DNA of 64,000 nucleotides, taken from Timema cristinae. Its lineage: Eukaryota > Arthropoda > Insecta > Phasmatodea > Timematidae. Made by a program: the position numbers and the translations under genes. The stretch lies in NCBI GenBank assembly GCA_039000515.1, contig JBCFYV010000001.1, forward strand, positions 33,626,061 to 33,690,060, read 5' to 3'. The notes beneath the pieces are model-generated. The model was not told where the DNA came from. It was given only the letters and a program-made list of their open reading frames with translations, and made no database searches. This document shows, one piece after another, positions 52,917 through 64,000 of this stretch (positions within the stretch are counted from its first letter, which is position 1; each line of letters starts with the position of its first letter).

Positions 52917-55900
52917 GTAAGTTCAATACGTACTTTTTTCCACAATTTTACCTTCAAGTAAAGCTTTAAAATGCGAACCATAGGACCTATTTGTTGTTAG
53001 AAGAAATAAATTGAGATACAAAATGTTAAATAATTAATAAAGAAAAGTCAAAACTAATTATGTAACTATAGCTTCAGATCTCGAATTCATAGAGGCTTCG
53101 ATGATTTTTATTTCTTTCGTAAACAAGTGCCAAATAAGGCAGCCAATAGGGCTTAGGTTATAATATAAGCCAAAGTTTTTTGCTGTCTCCGGAAATTTTA
53201 GATCGAATTTGATGTCATCGCATCGTTATAGTCTTGTTATGGACTCCCCTTCATTCACATGACCCTTATTTATCACCTAAAAACTTGTCAAGCTATTTGA
53301 ACTATATGTTACACAGGTGTTTGTGGGCAACCTGCCTGCAGACTTTCTCCGTATTACTGCCGCTTCGCAACATCAGCAAGAAGCTGCAGATCAGCAGGCT
53401 GCACTGGCCTTGCAGCAACAGATGGTCGGTGTTACTTATGCACAGAATGCAGCTGGGCGACTCAGCATTACTGTAGCACAGGTCATTCATAACTTTTTCT
53501 TTTACACATTGAGTTGCTTAGCTCAAGCTTGTGAACAGCAACAATAAAATAGTCAATTAAAGTTCATGATTATTTTAGTTTTTTTGATCGAGGTAGTGCA
53601 TTTTTTCTTGTTAATGAGGTTGGTATGGATGATAGGCTACACATCATCACACTATTTTAGCCTATGATTTTTTCAAACAAAATTTTACTATTTTATAATA
53701 CCTGTACATCGAAACTTGATCAAGAAAGAAAAGAGAAAAACAAATAGGTAACTCACTGAAATTACAGAATAGGCCTACTCATAGACCTTGCATCTCACTC
53801 GCGAATATGTTATAAAACTTATCCCTCAAACTATATTCGAGGAATACTGATAATTATTTTTAGAAATGTGCAATACTAGTCTTCAAAGACCACATTCTAT
53901 CTTTTATTTTATAGCAAAAACAAACCTTGTAAACCAGACACAATTATCTTTATTGTTTGAAGAAAATTAATCTTAAAAATTTACAAACAAAATTGTTTTT
54001 ACATCTATTACCCTTTCCAGCTTGTGGCTTGGGTCAGTTTTTATTCAAGTCATATATTTTTCCACTACCAGCTGGCTAGGCCTGTCGAAGCTTCCTATGC
54101 CTTAAAACCTAACTTATGACTAGGACAGGCCCAAAATCAAGTCCTCGGATGTAAATTTATCAATGTGCAATGGTAAACCCATATTTTCCTCAATTATATA
54201 CATATTTTTTGCCACATGTCGCGAATTGAACGGCCAAGAACCTAATTTCAGTAGGAAGACACTACCAACTGACCTAAGGTGTCGGACACAAACAAAACTA
54301 CCTCACACGATAATAGATCAAAACATAAATCCGTATGTCGGTAAGTTGCCACTTCTGCGCGTCAAATGACTTCCAGTATAAATCAAACCCAAATTCATAT
54401 TTAAAACAATTACTAGGATACAAATCTGACATTCATTCAATATATATGTAAAGGCAGATTTTCTCTAAAAACTTTGCCTTCCTCGTACTTACCTAATTAA
54501 TGTAATTGAATGCAGATTGACATAAAAGGTTGCAAGGGAAATCATATTACATGGTTTAATTTTTGGTAAGTTGTCTCAGCCTTTGTATGTTGCTTCAGAT
54601 TTTTAATTTTATCTAATGCTAGCAGACGTTAACATACATTCCGCTCACGATAGGTTTTTACCTGGATGACAGTTCGAAAATCATATGTTTAGGTTTTGGG
54701 TTGCCAACACTTGTAAAAGATCACAATTTGGTTTTAGATGTAAAGCTCTTTAATTACCTGTTATATATTACATTTAAAATAACGTAAACTTAAGTTTTCT
54801 CATACTATTTAATTTTTTTAAATAATTTCTTTTTATCCAACTCGAAACAATATTTTAAACATAATTAAAAGTATTTATTTTTCGTTCATCAATATCTTTT
54901 AATACAGGCATCTTATTTACTTGGAAAAGAGAAAATTGTTGTCAATTTTTTACATACAATAAATGATTTTATGATTATTTTATCATATTTTGAAATATTG
55001 TAACTGAATAAAATATTTTCATCAACTGCGTGTCTGCATCATTGTAAAAAACTTGTTTACCGTTATGTTCAATCATATGGTTTAGATTCGTCAGTCGCCA
55101 TTTTGAAGCTATGTTCGTTAGAAGATTTTGTGAAAGTGGTGTGAATATATTTTTTAAGGGAAATAAAACTATAAATAAACTTTGTGTCCGTCCTCAAATA
55201 AATATATAAATAATATTGGCCTAAATTACTGTGGTTAACTATCACATTAATCTATTACCACGTTTTCATTACAGTCATCCAAAAGTGTATTAGATGTCAG
55301 CTGTTTGGAGTTTATTCCTAGTATGGCACAATGTGACCAAAAAAATGTATAAGAATATGAAGCTACGACAGACCTAGCAATCCGGTAGTGGAAAATATAT
55401 GGCTTGAATAAAACACTGACCCAGGGTACATGCTGGAAACAGTAATAGATGTAAAAATAAGTTTACCAGGCTTTGCCCAGGGTAGTTGCATAATGCATTA
55501 CATGGTTACTCCGGGCAATGCTTTTCTTCCTTTGCTTCAAACAGACAGAAAAGTCTGCATTTTATTGAACTGGGGATGGTTTTCCCTAAATGGTTATCCA
55601 CTCTCCCTCCATGCAAATGTGGGTTCACGTCCACTAATTTGAACCTTCCCAAATCATAATCCATATTTAAGCATATAACCCTAACGGGTAATAGGACGCG
55701 GTGCGAAATAAAAGTCAAACTCTCTGTGCAAATAAATGTATAAGCTACTTATTGCTAAAACATTATTTTTGCAGGCAAAGCTTGTAAAGAACTATGGAAT
55801 GACCCGCATGGACCCATATGTGAGATTGAGAGTGGGTCATTGTGTGTATGAGACTCATACAGACCCTAATGGGGCAAGAGCCCAAGGTGGAACAAAGTTG

Positions 55901-58900
55901 TTCAATGGTATGCTATCAATAATTATAATTAATTTTGTTGTAAGTAATGCTTTAGCTTCCATCAAGTATTTAATATCCTCTTGGTATATAGTGAAGATAT
56001 GGTGAGCACTAAATTATAGACAATATTTGTAAAATCTTAGGACTAGGCATACCTATTTTTAGTAAAAATGGTTTTGTTCTAGAATGTAGTGAAATTTTTT
56101 GTTTTTAATATTTATGTATGTACTCCAATTTTCATATAATTGGGCATATCTTACAGTTACTAGCCTTGATATACTTTCAATTATTAATATACCGGTATCA
56201 AGATATATTATATGATCTGTAGGAACTTTAGATAGATATTATCAATACCTACAAATTATCGGTAATACTTATAATTTAGTAAAATATTGTAAATGTTTGA
56301 CTTAATAAAATATGTTTCTATTTTCTAAATAGTGTTCCAAATGTACTTTTTTTTTTAAAAAGAAAAATCAAGCTATGTAAAGCTGTCAGGCCTGAAGATA
56401 TATTTTTTATCACAATACGAGTATCAGAAAACAATAAATTAAAATATCACATATTCATGTTTAACATATATTATGTTACTATTTTTAATTTTTTAAGCTA
56501 GGCTGTCAATAAATGTAAAACTCAGCCTATACAAAGCCATAATTTTACCAGTTGTCTATGGGTTTAAAACATGGCCTCCTACTTTAGATGACGAAAATAT
56601 ATTTAGGGTGTTTGAAAACAAGGTGCTTGGGAAGATATTTGGTCCTAAAATGGATTAAGATAATGGGGAGTGGAGGAGGCTACATAATGATGAGCTGCAT
56701 ACACTGAACTCATCACCAGACATTGTTGGGGTACTAAAATTTCGCAGGTTACTGTGGTCGTGTCACGCAACGCAAATGAGATTATCTAGATCTGAGTTGA
56801 AGGTATTGAATAGCAAACCCAATGGAAAAATACCACTGGGATGACTCAGACGCAGATTGGGGGATAACATTTGGATAGACCTGAGAGAGATAGGTGTAAT
56901 GAGATAGACTGGATAGAATTAGCCCAAGATAGGGATAGATGACATACGTTTGTGAGTGCGGTAATGAACTTTCAAGTTCCTAATGCCATAGAGTAAGTAA
57001 GTTATCCTAAGTGTTAATTTTCTCTTTGCATGACCTAAGCTTACACAAAATAATTCAAACAGCGCTATTAATATCTTTAATTTGACTTTTTTTCTTAATC
57101 TCAAGCATAGTTAAATTCATAAACACCAAGAAAGTAATAATGTCTCTAATAATTTTACCAACGGAAAATATTGAACAAATAGCTGATTCAATAAACATTG
57201 AAAGGAGAATAAGAGCTACTTTACATATATTTTAGGGTTTAAATTATGGGATCTAACAGCACACTTACCTTGGTGATACTGAGTAAAATTGTTTAGATAG
57301 ACTAACACATTTTTAGGAAAATAAACACAAAAAACTTTTTAGTGTTCTCTCTAAACAATTTTCACTCCATTATCACTAAGGTAAGTGTGCTGGCAATTCC
57401 TTCTAATTCAAACTATGATTTAACCTAGTGATCCATTCCAATTAACCTAAACACATTTTTTTTCCGAAAAATCTCAATCCAAAAGTATGACATTTTAAAC
57501 AACAGTTAATGAGTGTTCTGATAAAGATGAAACTGACTAAAAACTACTGTGATGTTTTGAGTTTTAAGAGTGAACTTGAAGACTTTTTTTTTATTGTCTT
57601 CTCTTTTAACATTTTAAACATTAACTTTGCAATATACTTTATTTTGTTTAGCCTTCTCCCGCAAGGAGTGACACACATCTATGTTGAAATATACGATGAG
57701 TGTTCCTTTACGATGGATGAGTTGATAGCATGGGCACGGATCCCAATCCCTCGGGCTGTCATGACTGGCGAGACATTTGATGATTGGTACCCACTCACTG
57801 GGAAACAAGGCGAAGGCGTGGAAGGGATGATAAACCTGGTTCTCAGCTACTCAGTAAGTTATTTTTTTAGGCACGACTTTCTCTCAACAATATCAACAAA
57901 CAAAACAACAAAACTTAATAAACATAGTTTTTACAATTCATCATCATCATGAACTGTTTCCAACCTGTGGCTGGGTCTGTTTAGTAAAATACCTCCATCT
58001 CCCTCTGTTCTTCCATCATTCTTCCTCCTCCACTCTCCTCCTCACACTTGCACACTTGCTGCTATCTGTTCCTCCCATCTCTTCCTTGATCTTCCGTGCG
58101 GTCTCTTCCCTACATACTTCATATCTATTAATCTTCTTTGAATCCTCTCCTCTTCCATCCTGATTACGTGCCAATACCATCTCATCCTAGCTTCCTCTAC
58201 TATATCATCTACCCCCTATACCTCTTTTTACAATTATTTGGAACAAATACACTAACTAGTTTATTAAAAATTAGGTGTATTCGAAATCTCTCCTGATCCA
58301 ATTCTTCATAATTATATAGAGTGTTTACAATGCACTGTAGCTTCTAGTATAGACTAGAGCAAGTTGCAACTTTCATTGATCTGTCTCAGTCCCACTTATA
58401 GCTTTGACAAATATGAAAATGACAGAGGTATGAACGATACTAATAATAACATTTAATAAACAGCCAGTCCCTGTGATTAATGGAGTGAAGGTGTCGCCTG
58501 TAGGGTCACTTGGTGTATGAATTTCATTGGGCTCGACAGATTGGTGTGTAATAGTACCTTCTGACCCGGTGAGGAAATCAACAATAAACTGTCTCGCTCC
58601 TCATTTCCTAAGTATGCCTCTTCAGTGCTGCCTAGGCTTTACAGCTGACGATGGAATTGTTGAGGATCCGACCAACTTTTTGGTTGCGTACTATACCCAT
58701 AAATCTCCCATATACTTTATTTTGATCCCACAAATGTCACACTAAAGGTTTCTAAAGCTTGTCCATCATCATTGGAAGCGCAACACTTTAACTATCATAA
58801 TCAAAAGCAAGTGTGTCTTTTTAACCACTAGGCCCCCTTTGCAGGTATTTTATATACCATTAAGGGAGATAAAAAAATATTAGATATTACTCTACTGTGT

Positions 58901-60536
58901 CACCAAGCAATAGTACAAAGAGGTACTTATAACAAGGATTGTCTGCCACTACCACTTCAAGGGGGTTGCCTTGGTAACTGAGATACTGTCATTCAGATGA
59001 TGTGCTTGGTTTAAATATTGACAAAAGCTTTGACAGTACAAGAGTTTGGTACATACTGGGATTAACATAAAACTATTTTCTATGACCCTATATACATAAT
59101 ATATAGACTTATAAACCTAGTCATCATCATTAATTATGAAAATTAGGAAAGGGGCTGGCCACAAGAATGAAGTTTATGAGGAACATGCTGGCTATCATAA
59201 GGAGAAACAAGATTAGGAGTGAAGTTGTCAAGGCATGAGTTGGGATACAGGGGTTACGTGAGATAATAAACTAAACAAGGGTGAAATGCTATGGTCATGT
59301 GATGAAGATGGCAAGGAGATTTGTGGAGATGAAGTATGTAGGAAAATACCACAAGAGAGACCAAGAAAGTATGTAACCGGTCAAATAATAGAAAGTGTGC
59401 GAGTGAGAGAAGAAGATGGAGGTATTTTAACAAAATGACCCAGCCACAAGCCGGAGACCGTTGAAATTTATGCCTATTGATTATTATATTATTTTACACT
59501 GTTTCCACAGGTTTTTTTTTCCAATTGTCATTGATATGCAATACATATGCTAATGTATTTCTTTTTATATGAGGCCATTTTAATTAAAAACGAAAACATT
59601 TACATAAGTGTTCCTGTCAATGATCCTGATGTATTGGTTTTACAGACTGCACCGGCCACACCATATTTGTATCCCTCTGTGGCCCCGATGGTGATGGTGC
59701 CAACCCCTCTCTATGGCATGCGACCCACATACCCACCCGTCACCGTGCAGTATGGCCCACCTCAACCTCAAATGCAGCCGATCCAGGCTGAGGAGGAACT
59801 CAAACAGGTAAAACAATTTTAATATCTTATTCTCGTGTTTTAGCATAAAAAGTTTGAGAGATGATAACTTAAGCCTGTATATGGCAAGAATAAGTTATTA
59901 TTTCCCTAAATGTTACTTTTGTCTTACTTACTTTGGCGGTCAAATGGTTTAGGTATTCAATCGTTTTTGTTCATGGACCCCCAGATATAAATTCTCTTCT
60001 ACTTTGAATCCCCAAAATTGTTGGTTCATAATGCAAGCTATAACAGTGAAAGAAAAATTATATAGGGATACGCAATAAAAAAAAGGCTTAAAACCAATTA
60101 TTTAGGTAGTTATAATTATTAAGAAGGTTATGATGGGTAGAACTTGACATTGAGTGTAAGACAACTTCCTGGATGGGAAGATTTCCTTGAAACAATATTT
60201 TTAAAATGAAATAAACACCCTGATTCTTTTAAATTCTCTCAGTTATTTCGATAGTCTGAGGTGGGTCTCGTACCATTCAACTCAAACTATAGAGACTCAC
60301 ACTTTTACACAAAGGTTAGCTAGAATATTTATTGGAACTCTACTATTTATATAATTTATTCATTTGGAAGTGTTTTGACTTTTTTCTTCAGTAACAATAA
60401 ACTGAAGCTATTTTCTCTCTTTCAGATTGAGGAAATGTTCCCAAATATGGACAAAGAAGTTGTTAAATCCGTGTATGAAGCAAACAGAGGTAACAAAGAT
60501 GCTACTATAAATTCCCTTCTCCAAATGTCCGAATGA
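52878..60536 (+). CDS. TOLLIP: Tollip (Toll-interacting protein) gene, six exons
   Basis: This is the overall span; exons follow separately. Tollip is an endosomal adaptor that binds Tom1, PI3P and ubiquitin and damps IL-1/Toll signalling in animals. Visible order: Tom1-binding N terminus ([13 protein letters not shown]), C2 domain from about residue 58 to 178 ([44 protein letters not shown]), a Pro/Tyr-rich linker, and a C-terminal CUE domain ([26 protein letters not shown]) with the MFP and dileucine motifs needed for ubiquitin binding. With one base restored in exon 3 the CDS is 813 bases, giving 270 residues against 274 in human. It is divergent from BLTP3, with about 2.2 kb between start codons. 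Confidence 0.93.
53317..53481 (+). CDS. TOLLIP: Tollip exon 2 (Tom1-binding region)
   Basis: The exon has 165 bases, phase 0 at both ends, acceptor acacag and donor gtcatt. It reads [20 protein letters not shown], a Gln/Ala-rich spacer, and GRLSITVAQ, which opens the C2 domain. Confidence 0.93.
54001..54108 (+). repeat. Interspersed repeat D
   Basis: Full-length copy with ccctttccagcttgtggctt and tttttccactaccagctggc, in Tollip intron 2. Confidence 0.7.
54165..54295 (-). mobile_element. Decayed copy of the third SINE type
   Basis: It shares the order of a B-box-like cgcgaattgaacggcc and an A-box-like remnant (taccaactgacctaagg) with the 2.1-2.3 kb copy. It lies in Tollip intron 2. Confidence 0.4.
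55375..55456 (-). repeat. Interspersed repeat D, reverse copy
   Basis: Reverse copy (ggtagtggaaaatatatggc to ctggaaacagtaatagatgt) in Tollip intron 2. Confidence 0.7.
55568..55718 (+). mobile_element. SINE family B, 5'-truncated, before Tollip exon 3
   Basis: The body (ctctccctccatgcaaatgt) and tail (ataaccctaacgggtaatag) of family B lie about 55 bases before Tollip exon 3. The arrangement SINE plus exon is repeated at 45.5-46.0 kb. Confidence 0.78.
55775..55907 (+). CDS. TOLLIP: Tollip exon 3 (C2 domain), with an apparent 1-base deletion
   Basis: The exon has 133 bases and reads [20 protein letters not shown], then [13 protein letters not shown]. After the run of four G at about 55871-55874 the frame fails: the conserved sense [11 protein letters not shown] appears only with one more base, which also gives the phase needed by exon 4. 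A decayed duplicate of this exon at 45.8 kb has five G at this point. I therefore read the missing base as a homopolymer error or a private allele. Confidence 0.85.
56520..57000 (+). mobile_element. LINE family 3 fragment in Tollip intron 3
   Basis: Plus-strand reading gives [20 protein letters not shown], then [20 protein letters not shown] with stops. It is the same family as the 51.8-52.3 kb copy and shares its block order. Confidence 0.8.
57250..57455. repeat. Second copy of the fold-back repeat family
   Basis: Inverted arms with agcacacttaccttggtgat at the left and the matching complement near 57385 flank a short centre. The right flank (tttaacctagtgatccattc) also matches the flank of the 26.8-27.1 kb copy, so the repeat extends past the hairpin. 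Confidence 0.6.
57652..57853 (+). CDS. TOLLIP: Tollip exon 4 (C2 domain, second half)
   Basis: The exon has 202 bases, acceptor gtttag and donor gtaagt, ending in phase 0. It reads [20 protein letters not shown], then [20 protein letters not shown] and [13 protein letters not shown]. These are the C2 strands of Tollip. Confidence 0.94.
57940..58235 (-). mobile_element. LINE family 1, 3' end fragment
   Basis: Starts with catcatcatgaactgtttcc, the same terminus and trinucleotide tail as the 8.47 kb copy, and stays similar for about 290 bases. It lies in Tollip intron 4, close to the exon 4 donor. Confidence 0.78.
58440..58800. other. Unclassified repeat-like block in Tollip intron 4
   Basis: Sequence such as ttgggctcgacagattggtg and gatggaattgttgaggatcc has less AT bias than the intron. 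It looks like a known kind of insect interspersed repeat, but no second copy is in the window. The 72-codon ORF here has no recognisable domain. Confidence 0.3.
59135..59475 (+). mobile_element. LINE family 1 fragment, plus strand
   Basis: Reads [20 protein letters not shown] and [11 protein letters not shown] with stops, so it is a dead RT tail of the family at 24.6 kb in the opposite orientation. It ends with gccacaagccggagaccgtt. Confidence 0.75.
59646..59807 (+). CDS. TOLLIP: Tollip exon 5 (proline-rich linker)
   Basis: The exon has 162 bases, phase 0 at both ends, acceptor tttacag and donor gtaaaa. It reads [20 protein letters not shown], then a Pro/Gln/Tyr-rich linker, and ends AEEELKQ, the first turn of the CUE domain. 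Confidence 0.92.
60426..60536 (+). CDS. TOLLIP: Tollip exon 6 (CUE domain and stop)
   Basis: The exon has 111 coding bases including TGA, after acceptor ctttcag. It reads [20 protein letters not shown], then [16 protein letters not shown]. The MFP motif and the terminal LL of a CUE ubiquitin-binding domain are both present. Confidence 0.95.
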   Translation: MEEMFPNMDKEVVKSVYEANRGNKDATINSLLQMSE

Positions 60537-60950
60537 ATATACACATATTTTTTAACTTTTGTGATAAAAACTAAATATATGTTCTTTTTCATTAATTATT
60601 TAAAAATGAAATGTATGAAACATTATTATTTGAAAAATTGTTTTATAAATGAATTAATACTCAGATGGTGAGTAAGCGTATTTTCCTTATAGTCAGGTTT
60701 GTGTGATGAAATATATAAACAAATTATATTTGTTTAGTCATTATACATATTTCTGTGAATATATAATATTCATAAATTTTTTTTATAAGTGCACTAATAA
60801 GAGTTGAATTTATATACAATTTTCATTCCAAGATATTTTTTTTTATGTTTGGATATGTATTAAATGTTTGAAATAGTAATAGTAGTAGTATTAATAACAT
60901 GGGGTGAGGGTATACTTAATAATTGCAATAAAAACATATTTTGAAGCTTT
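60537..60950 (+). other. TOLLIP: Tollip 3' UTR, probable
   Basis: This AT-rich sequence follows the Tollip stop and has no ORF. An AATAAA occurs at about 60926 and could be the poly(A) signal. Further AATAAA motifs occur downstream, so the true end is not fixed by sequence alone. Confidence 0.4.
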
Positions 60951-61257
60951 ATTAAAAACATTTTGCCTTATAATTAACTAAATCATATAAATTTCTTATT
61001 TTACCCATTCTCAATATTAAATATCACTCAGCTCATCCCAAAATTACACCCAATTATTTTGATGGATTATGATGTGTTTAAAAGTAGTCAAACCTAATTG
61101 TTAAGTTAAACTAACATATTTTAAAAATTTGGTTTTAAAATGTTTATTTTAAAGTCTACATCAGTTTCAAAAGGTTGTTGTTTTCTATTTTGTGCCACCT
61201 TATATTTATATGTGACATAAATACTATACATCACTCTTTGGCCATTAACTAAGTTCA

Positions 61258-61437
61258 GGGATTTGGGCGGTAACGATCGATTTTCTTCAAGAGGCAGCCA
61301 TTACCTCTTTGTTCAATGTCAGTAATGTAAAGTGTGAACTGTGTTCTTCTTTTCATTGTAAAAGCCATATCTCGTGTTTGTTCCCTTTTATATAATTTTA
61401 GACACCTTTCCTACACCTTCCAAATATAATGCCACTA
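61258..61437 (-). repeat. Interspersed repeat E, reverse copy
   Basis: Reverse complement of the 17.0 kb copy, with gggcggtaacgatcgatttt at one end and the ttccaaatataat end at the other. It lies 3' of Tollip. Confidence 0.75.
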
Positions 61438-61984
61438 ATTAAAAGAGTTGTGATTTGGTTAATAATGCACCGGTATGCCATACATTTTATGATTTGAAAT
61501 ATTATTTAAAACATTTGGTTTCCAGTTTCCACAAAAGCTACTGTACATAATATTATAATATAAACTATGCAATCTATATTGCAATGCACTCACAATGCAA
61601 TGTTTCTAAGAACACTTGTTTTATACTCTTATTTTATGCTTTCTTTTATGCAATAGTTTCTTATTAATTTGCCATATTAACTTTAGTAGGAAACATAGCT
61701 GAACTAGGAATATAAACAAAATTATTTTTTTCTAATATTGCAAAACACACGCTTTTATTAATTGGTATCCATATAATATTGATATATTTTGGTCCATAGT
61801 TAGACTATTAACTTTCTTATCTCATTAATGTAATTAAATATTCACTTTTAGTATTGTTACCAGTAGCTATTAAAAATGTGAACCCTTGACAGATATGTTA
61901 AGAGTCAAATAGCAAGAGCTATTATTTATGTATAGTGAGGATTACTCCACCTAGATAACATATTCTGAAAATTGAAAAATGACA

Positions 61985-62062
61985 CTTGGACATGGGAATC
62001 GAACCCGGAACCTTTGGCTTAGTACGCCACTGCTCTAACCACTGAGCTATCCAGGAACCTCG
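61985..62062 (-). mobile_element. tRNA-like sequence, probably a SINE head
   Basis: On the minus strand: gatagctcagtggttagagc (A box) and ccgggttcgattccc (B box) at tRNA spacing. The acceptor-stem halves do not pair and there is no good anticodon arm, so this is a tRNA-derived repeat, not a tRNA gene. Confidence 0.6.
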
Positions 62063-62337
62063 TGCTCAGAGTCATTCTTCGCTCATATTTTAAGGCATTC
62101 CATAAAAGATTGAAGCTAATGAGTAAATCATTGGTAAAAAGGACCATAGGTTAAATAGCTTCACAATATATTATGTGAATTATGAAAAATGACCTCGGTA
62201 ACTGGCCTCGTAGGTCAGATGTTCTGAGGACTTTCTTTCTAAATAGACTGAGACAGGGAGATTAGGGTTCGAGTTACGGTTAGTTGTACTAAGGCTGGTA
62301 AATTATTATACTTATAAAGCTGAACATTAACAGTTCA

Positions 62338-62608
62338 AATACCCATCTCGATGCCGTAGTTGGCCAACACACTAGTTTCATGTTGAGCTAGACTGCCGAG
62401 GAGAGGTAGAACGAGATTTGAATCTTGGTCTGGTGAACGGTGGGGGTGGGGCCTCCTAAATGATTTTCCACTCTCCCTCAACACAAATGTGGGTTCACTT
62501 CCTCTAAATTCAACCTTCCCAATCTCTAATCCATTGGCGTAATTAGTACTTAAGTGTATAACCCGGACGGGTAGTAAAACACGGTGCTAAGTAAATAAAA
62601 TAAATAAC
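62338..62608 (+). mobile_element. SINE family B, full length
   Basis: Forward copy with head (cgtagttggccaacacacta, B box gatttgaatctt), body and the shared tail (ataacccggacgggtagtaa), ending in AAT-rich sequence. Confidence 0.8.
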
Positions 62609-63954
62609 AGTTCAAATCTCCATCCCGATAACTTTTTTTTGGAATTTACACAACACTTCATCAAAATGTTTATCCTTAAAGACATATTTGTTTCTTTATA
62701 AAATAATTAAGTTGTTTAGTGGAGGACTAACAGAACACACATAAATGTCCAGGTAAACCCAATTATCAGCTTATGAAACTAAATCCTAGTAAAAGCCAGT
62801 TCATCTTTTTAATTCTTTTGATATTTTGTGCAAAAAAATTTTTAGTGTGGAAGAAGATACAAAAAATATATTACCTTCATTTGTAAACAACTATACCTCA
62901 AAAATGAAAAAAAAAATCCTTTTAATTAGTATTATGAAAAGTATATAGAGCCTAATGCACATTTCTGGAACGATTGTATGTAAAGTTTAATGTGTATCTT
63001 TAAACCTTAAACCAAGCTCAAAATATGTTAACATACTTCATTATTGAAGTATTTCAACCAATTCAATCGGGAATGGCATATTTAATTTTAAAAACCTAAT
63101 ATTTTAATTCCTCGTAACATTTTCTTCAGAAGTAAATAGAAAGCAGATGATCAATTTGAGTATCTTAACCCTTTTGTACAGTTCTATAAAGTATGACATG
63201 AGGCATCAAAATAAAGTGTTTGTGAATATCATGTTCTGTTTTACATGTGTTTTAGTATGCTCACACATTTATCATAATTATTTAATTTACATACTTCTTG
63301 AACACACATTTCTTGAATAATATTAAACTCTTACCATCAATGTTTTTGTATTAAATCCTGTATCTTTGTTATTTTTTTGCTTGTGTCTTTCTATTCTGAC
63401 TGAAATAGTATTGTGCCAAATTATACAAGTAGTTTGATAGCTAAATATGATTACTTTGAAAAATACAGTATTTTGAATGCATTCGATTGAAGGTGCCATA
63501 ATATAAATTATATGTAATATTTTAAAGACGATTCAAATTTGTCACTTTTTAAAAGGCAAAAAGCTTGATGAAATATAATTTTCAAGCTAGTTATATTGCT
63601 CTGAAAATATTGGTATAATAGATAATAAATAATTCATAAATATCATCACTCTACACCACTGCTTATGTTTTGACCAAACTTAAAAAAAAGCGGACTGTTT
63701 TCATTGAAATACATAGCATGCTTAGTATGGTGTGGCTTATTGTCTTAAAGTGTGACCAATTTAAATTATATCTAAAGAAGTTATAGTTAAGTTAAAAAAA
63801 TCAATGGTAATTAGTTCTAAACCATCTGTAATGCATGTAATAAAGTGTTGTCATTTTAAATTAGTTTTGTACTTTGTTAAACCTAGAACATTTTTTGGCT
63901 GATTTATGATTTTTCATGGATTTCAATTTATTAACTAATGTGTTAATAATATAT

Positions 63955-64000
63955 AGGGGTGTGAGAAGCTTCAATAAAATAAATATAAGATTTGATTTTG
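63955..64000. mobile_element. Left end of a GTGTG-type MITE, cut by the window edge
   Basis: The motif taggggtgtgagaagcttca matches the left end of the 3.4 kb element. The remainder is outside the window. Confidence 0.45.

Larger units (their letters stand above)
60951..64000. other. Downstream of Tollip, no gene seen
   Basis: AT-rich sequence with repeat E, a tRNA-like repeat, one SINE B and the start of a MITE at the edge. No conserved peptide or ORF with features. Confidence 0.6.

Noticed and set aside
61985..62062. Possible tRNA gene
   Set aside because: A and B boxes are present but the acceptor stem does not pair, so it is a tRNA-derived repeat.

Overview
This is an animal nuclear window, AT-rich, with introns of several kilobases loaded with repeats and two conserved multi-exon genes in head-to-head orientation. 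The transposon content (a Penelope-like element with a GIY-YIG nuclease, LINE reverse-transcriptase tails of a type common in arthropod genomes, tRNA-derived SINEs, hAT-like non-autonomous elements) together with the two protein sequences suggests an arthropod, probably an insect with a large genome. That placement is inference.

The minus strand from about 50.6 kb to at least 10.0 kb holds a UHRF1BP1/UHRF1BP1L-type bridge-like lipid-transfer gene (BLTP3). I resolved 17 exons by matching splice sites and reading frame, encoding about 1019 residues from the chorein_N amino terminus. A probable further exon lies at 6.4-6.5 kb, and the rest of the C terminus would be beyond the window start. The plus strand from 52.9 to 60.5 kb holds a complete six-exon Tollip gene (Tom1-binding region, C2 domain, CUE domain, about 270 residues). 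Each gene carries an apparent 1-base deletion in a four-G run inside a conserved exon. This pattern looks like consensus error rather than two dead genes.

A small two-coding-exon plus-strand gene (135 residues, helix-turn-helix-like plus acidic tail) is nested inside BLTP3 intron 8, with a 127-bp tandem array in the intron of its 5' UTR. The same BLTP3 intron carries a 2.6-kb hAT-like element with a perfect 8-bp target duplication, half of which is a 49-bp minisatellite of about 27 units. Other notable items are a 5'-truncated but open Penelope ORF at 12-13.6 kb, a roughly 525-bp near-perfect palindrome made from the Penelope 3' end at 16.4-16.9 kb, a degraded duplicate of Tollip exon 3 at 45.8 kb, and two tRNA-derived SINE families that share one 3' tail, several with exact target duplications.

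The two main proteins both act on the endosomal system: BLTP3 proteins are lipid-transfer bridges at endosomal contacts, and Tollip is an endosomal ubiquitin/PI3P adaptor. Their divergent arrangement with about 2.2 kb between start codons is noted, but nothing in the sequence shows co-regulation. No tRNA, rRNA, CRISPR or bacterial-type operon features are present.
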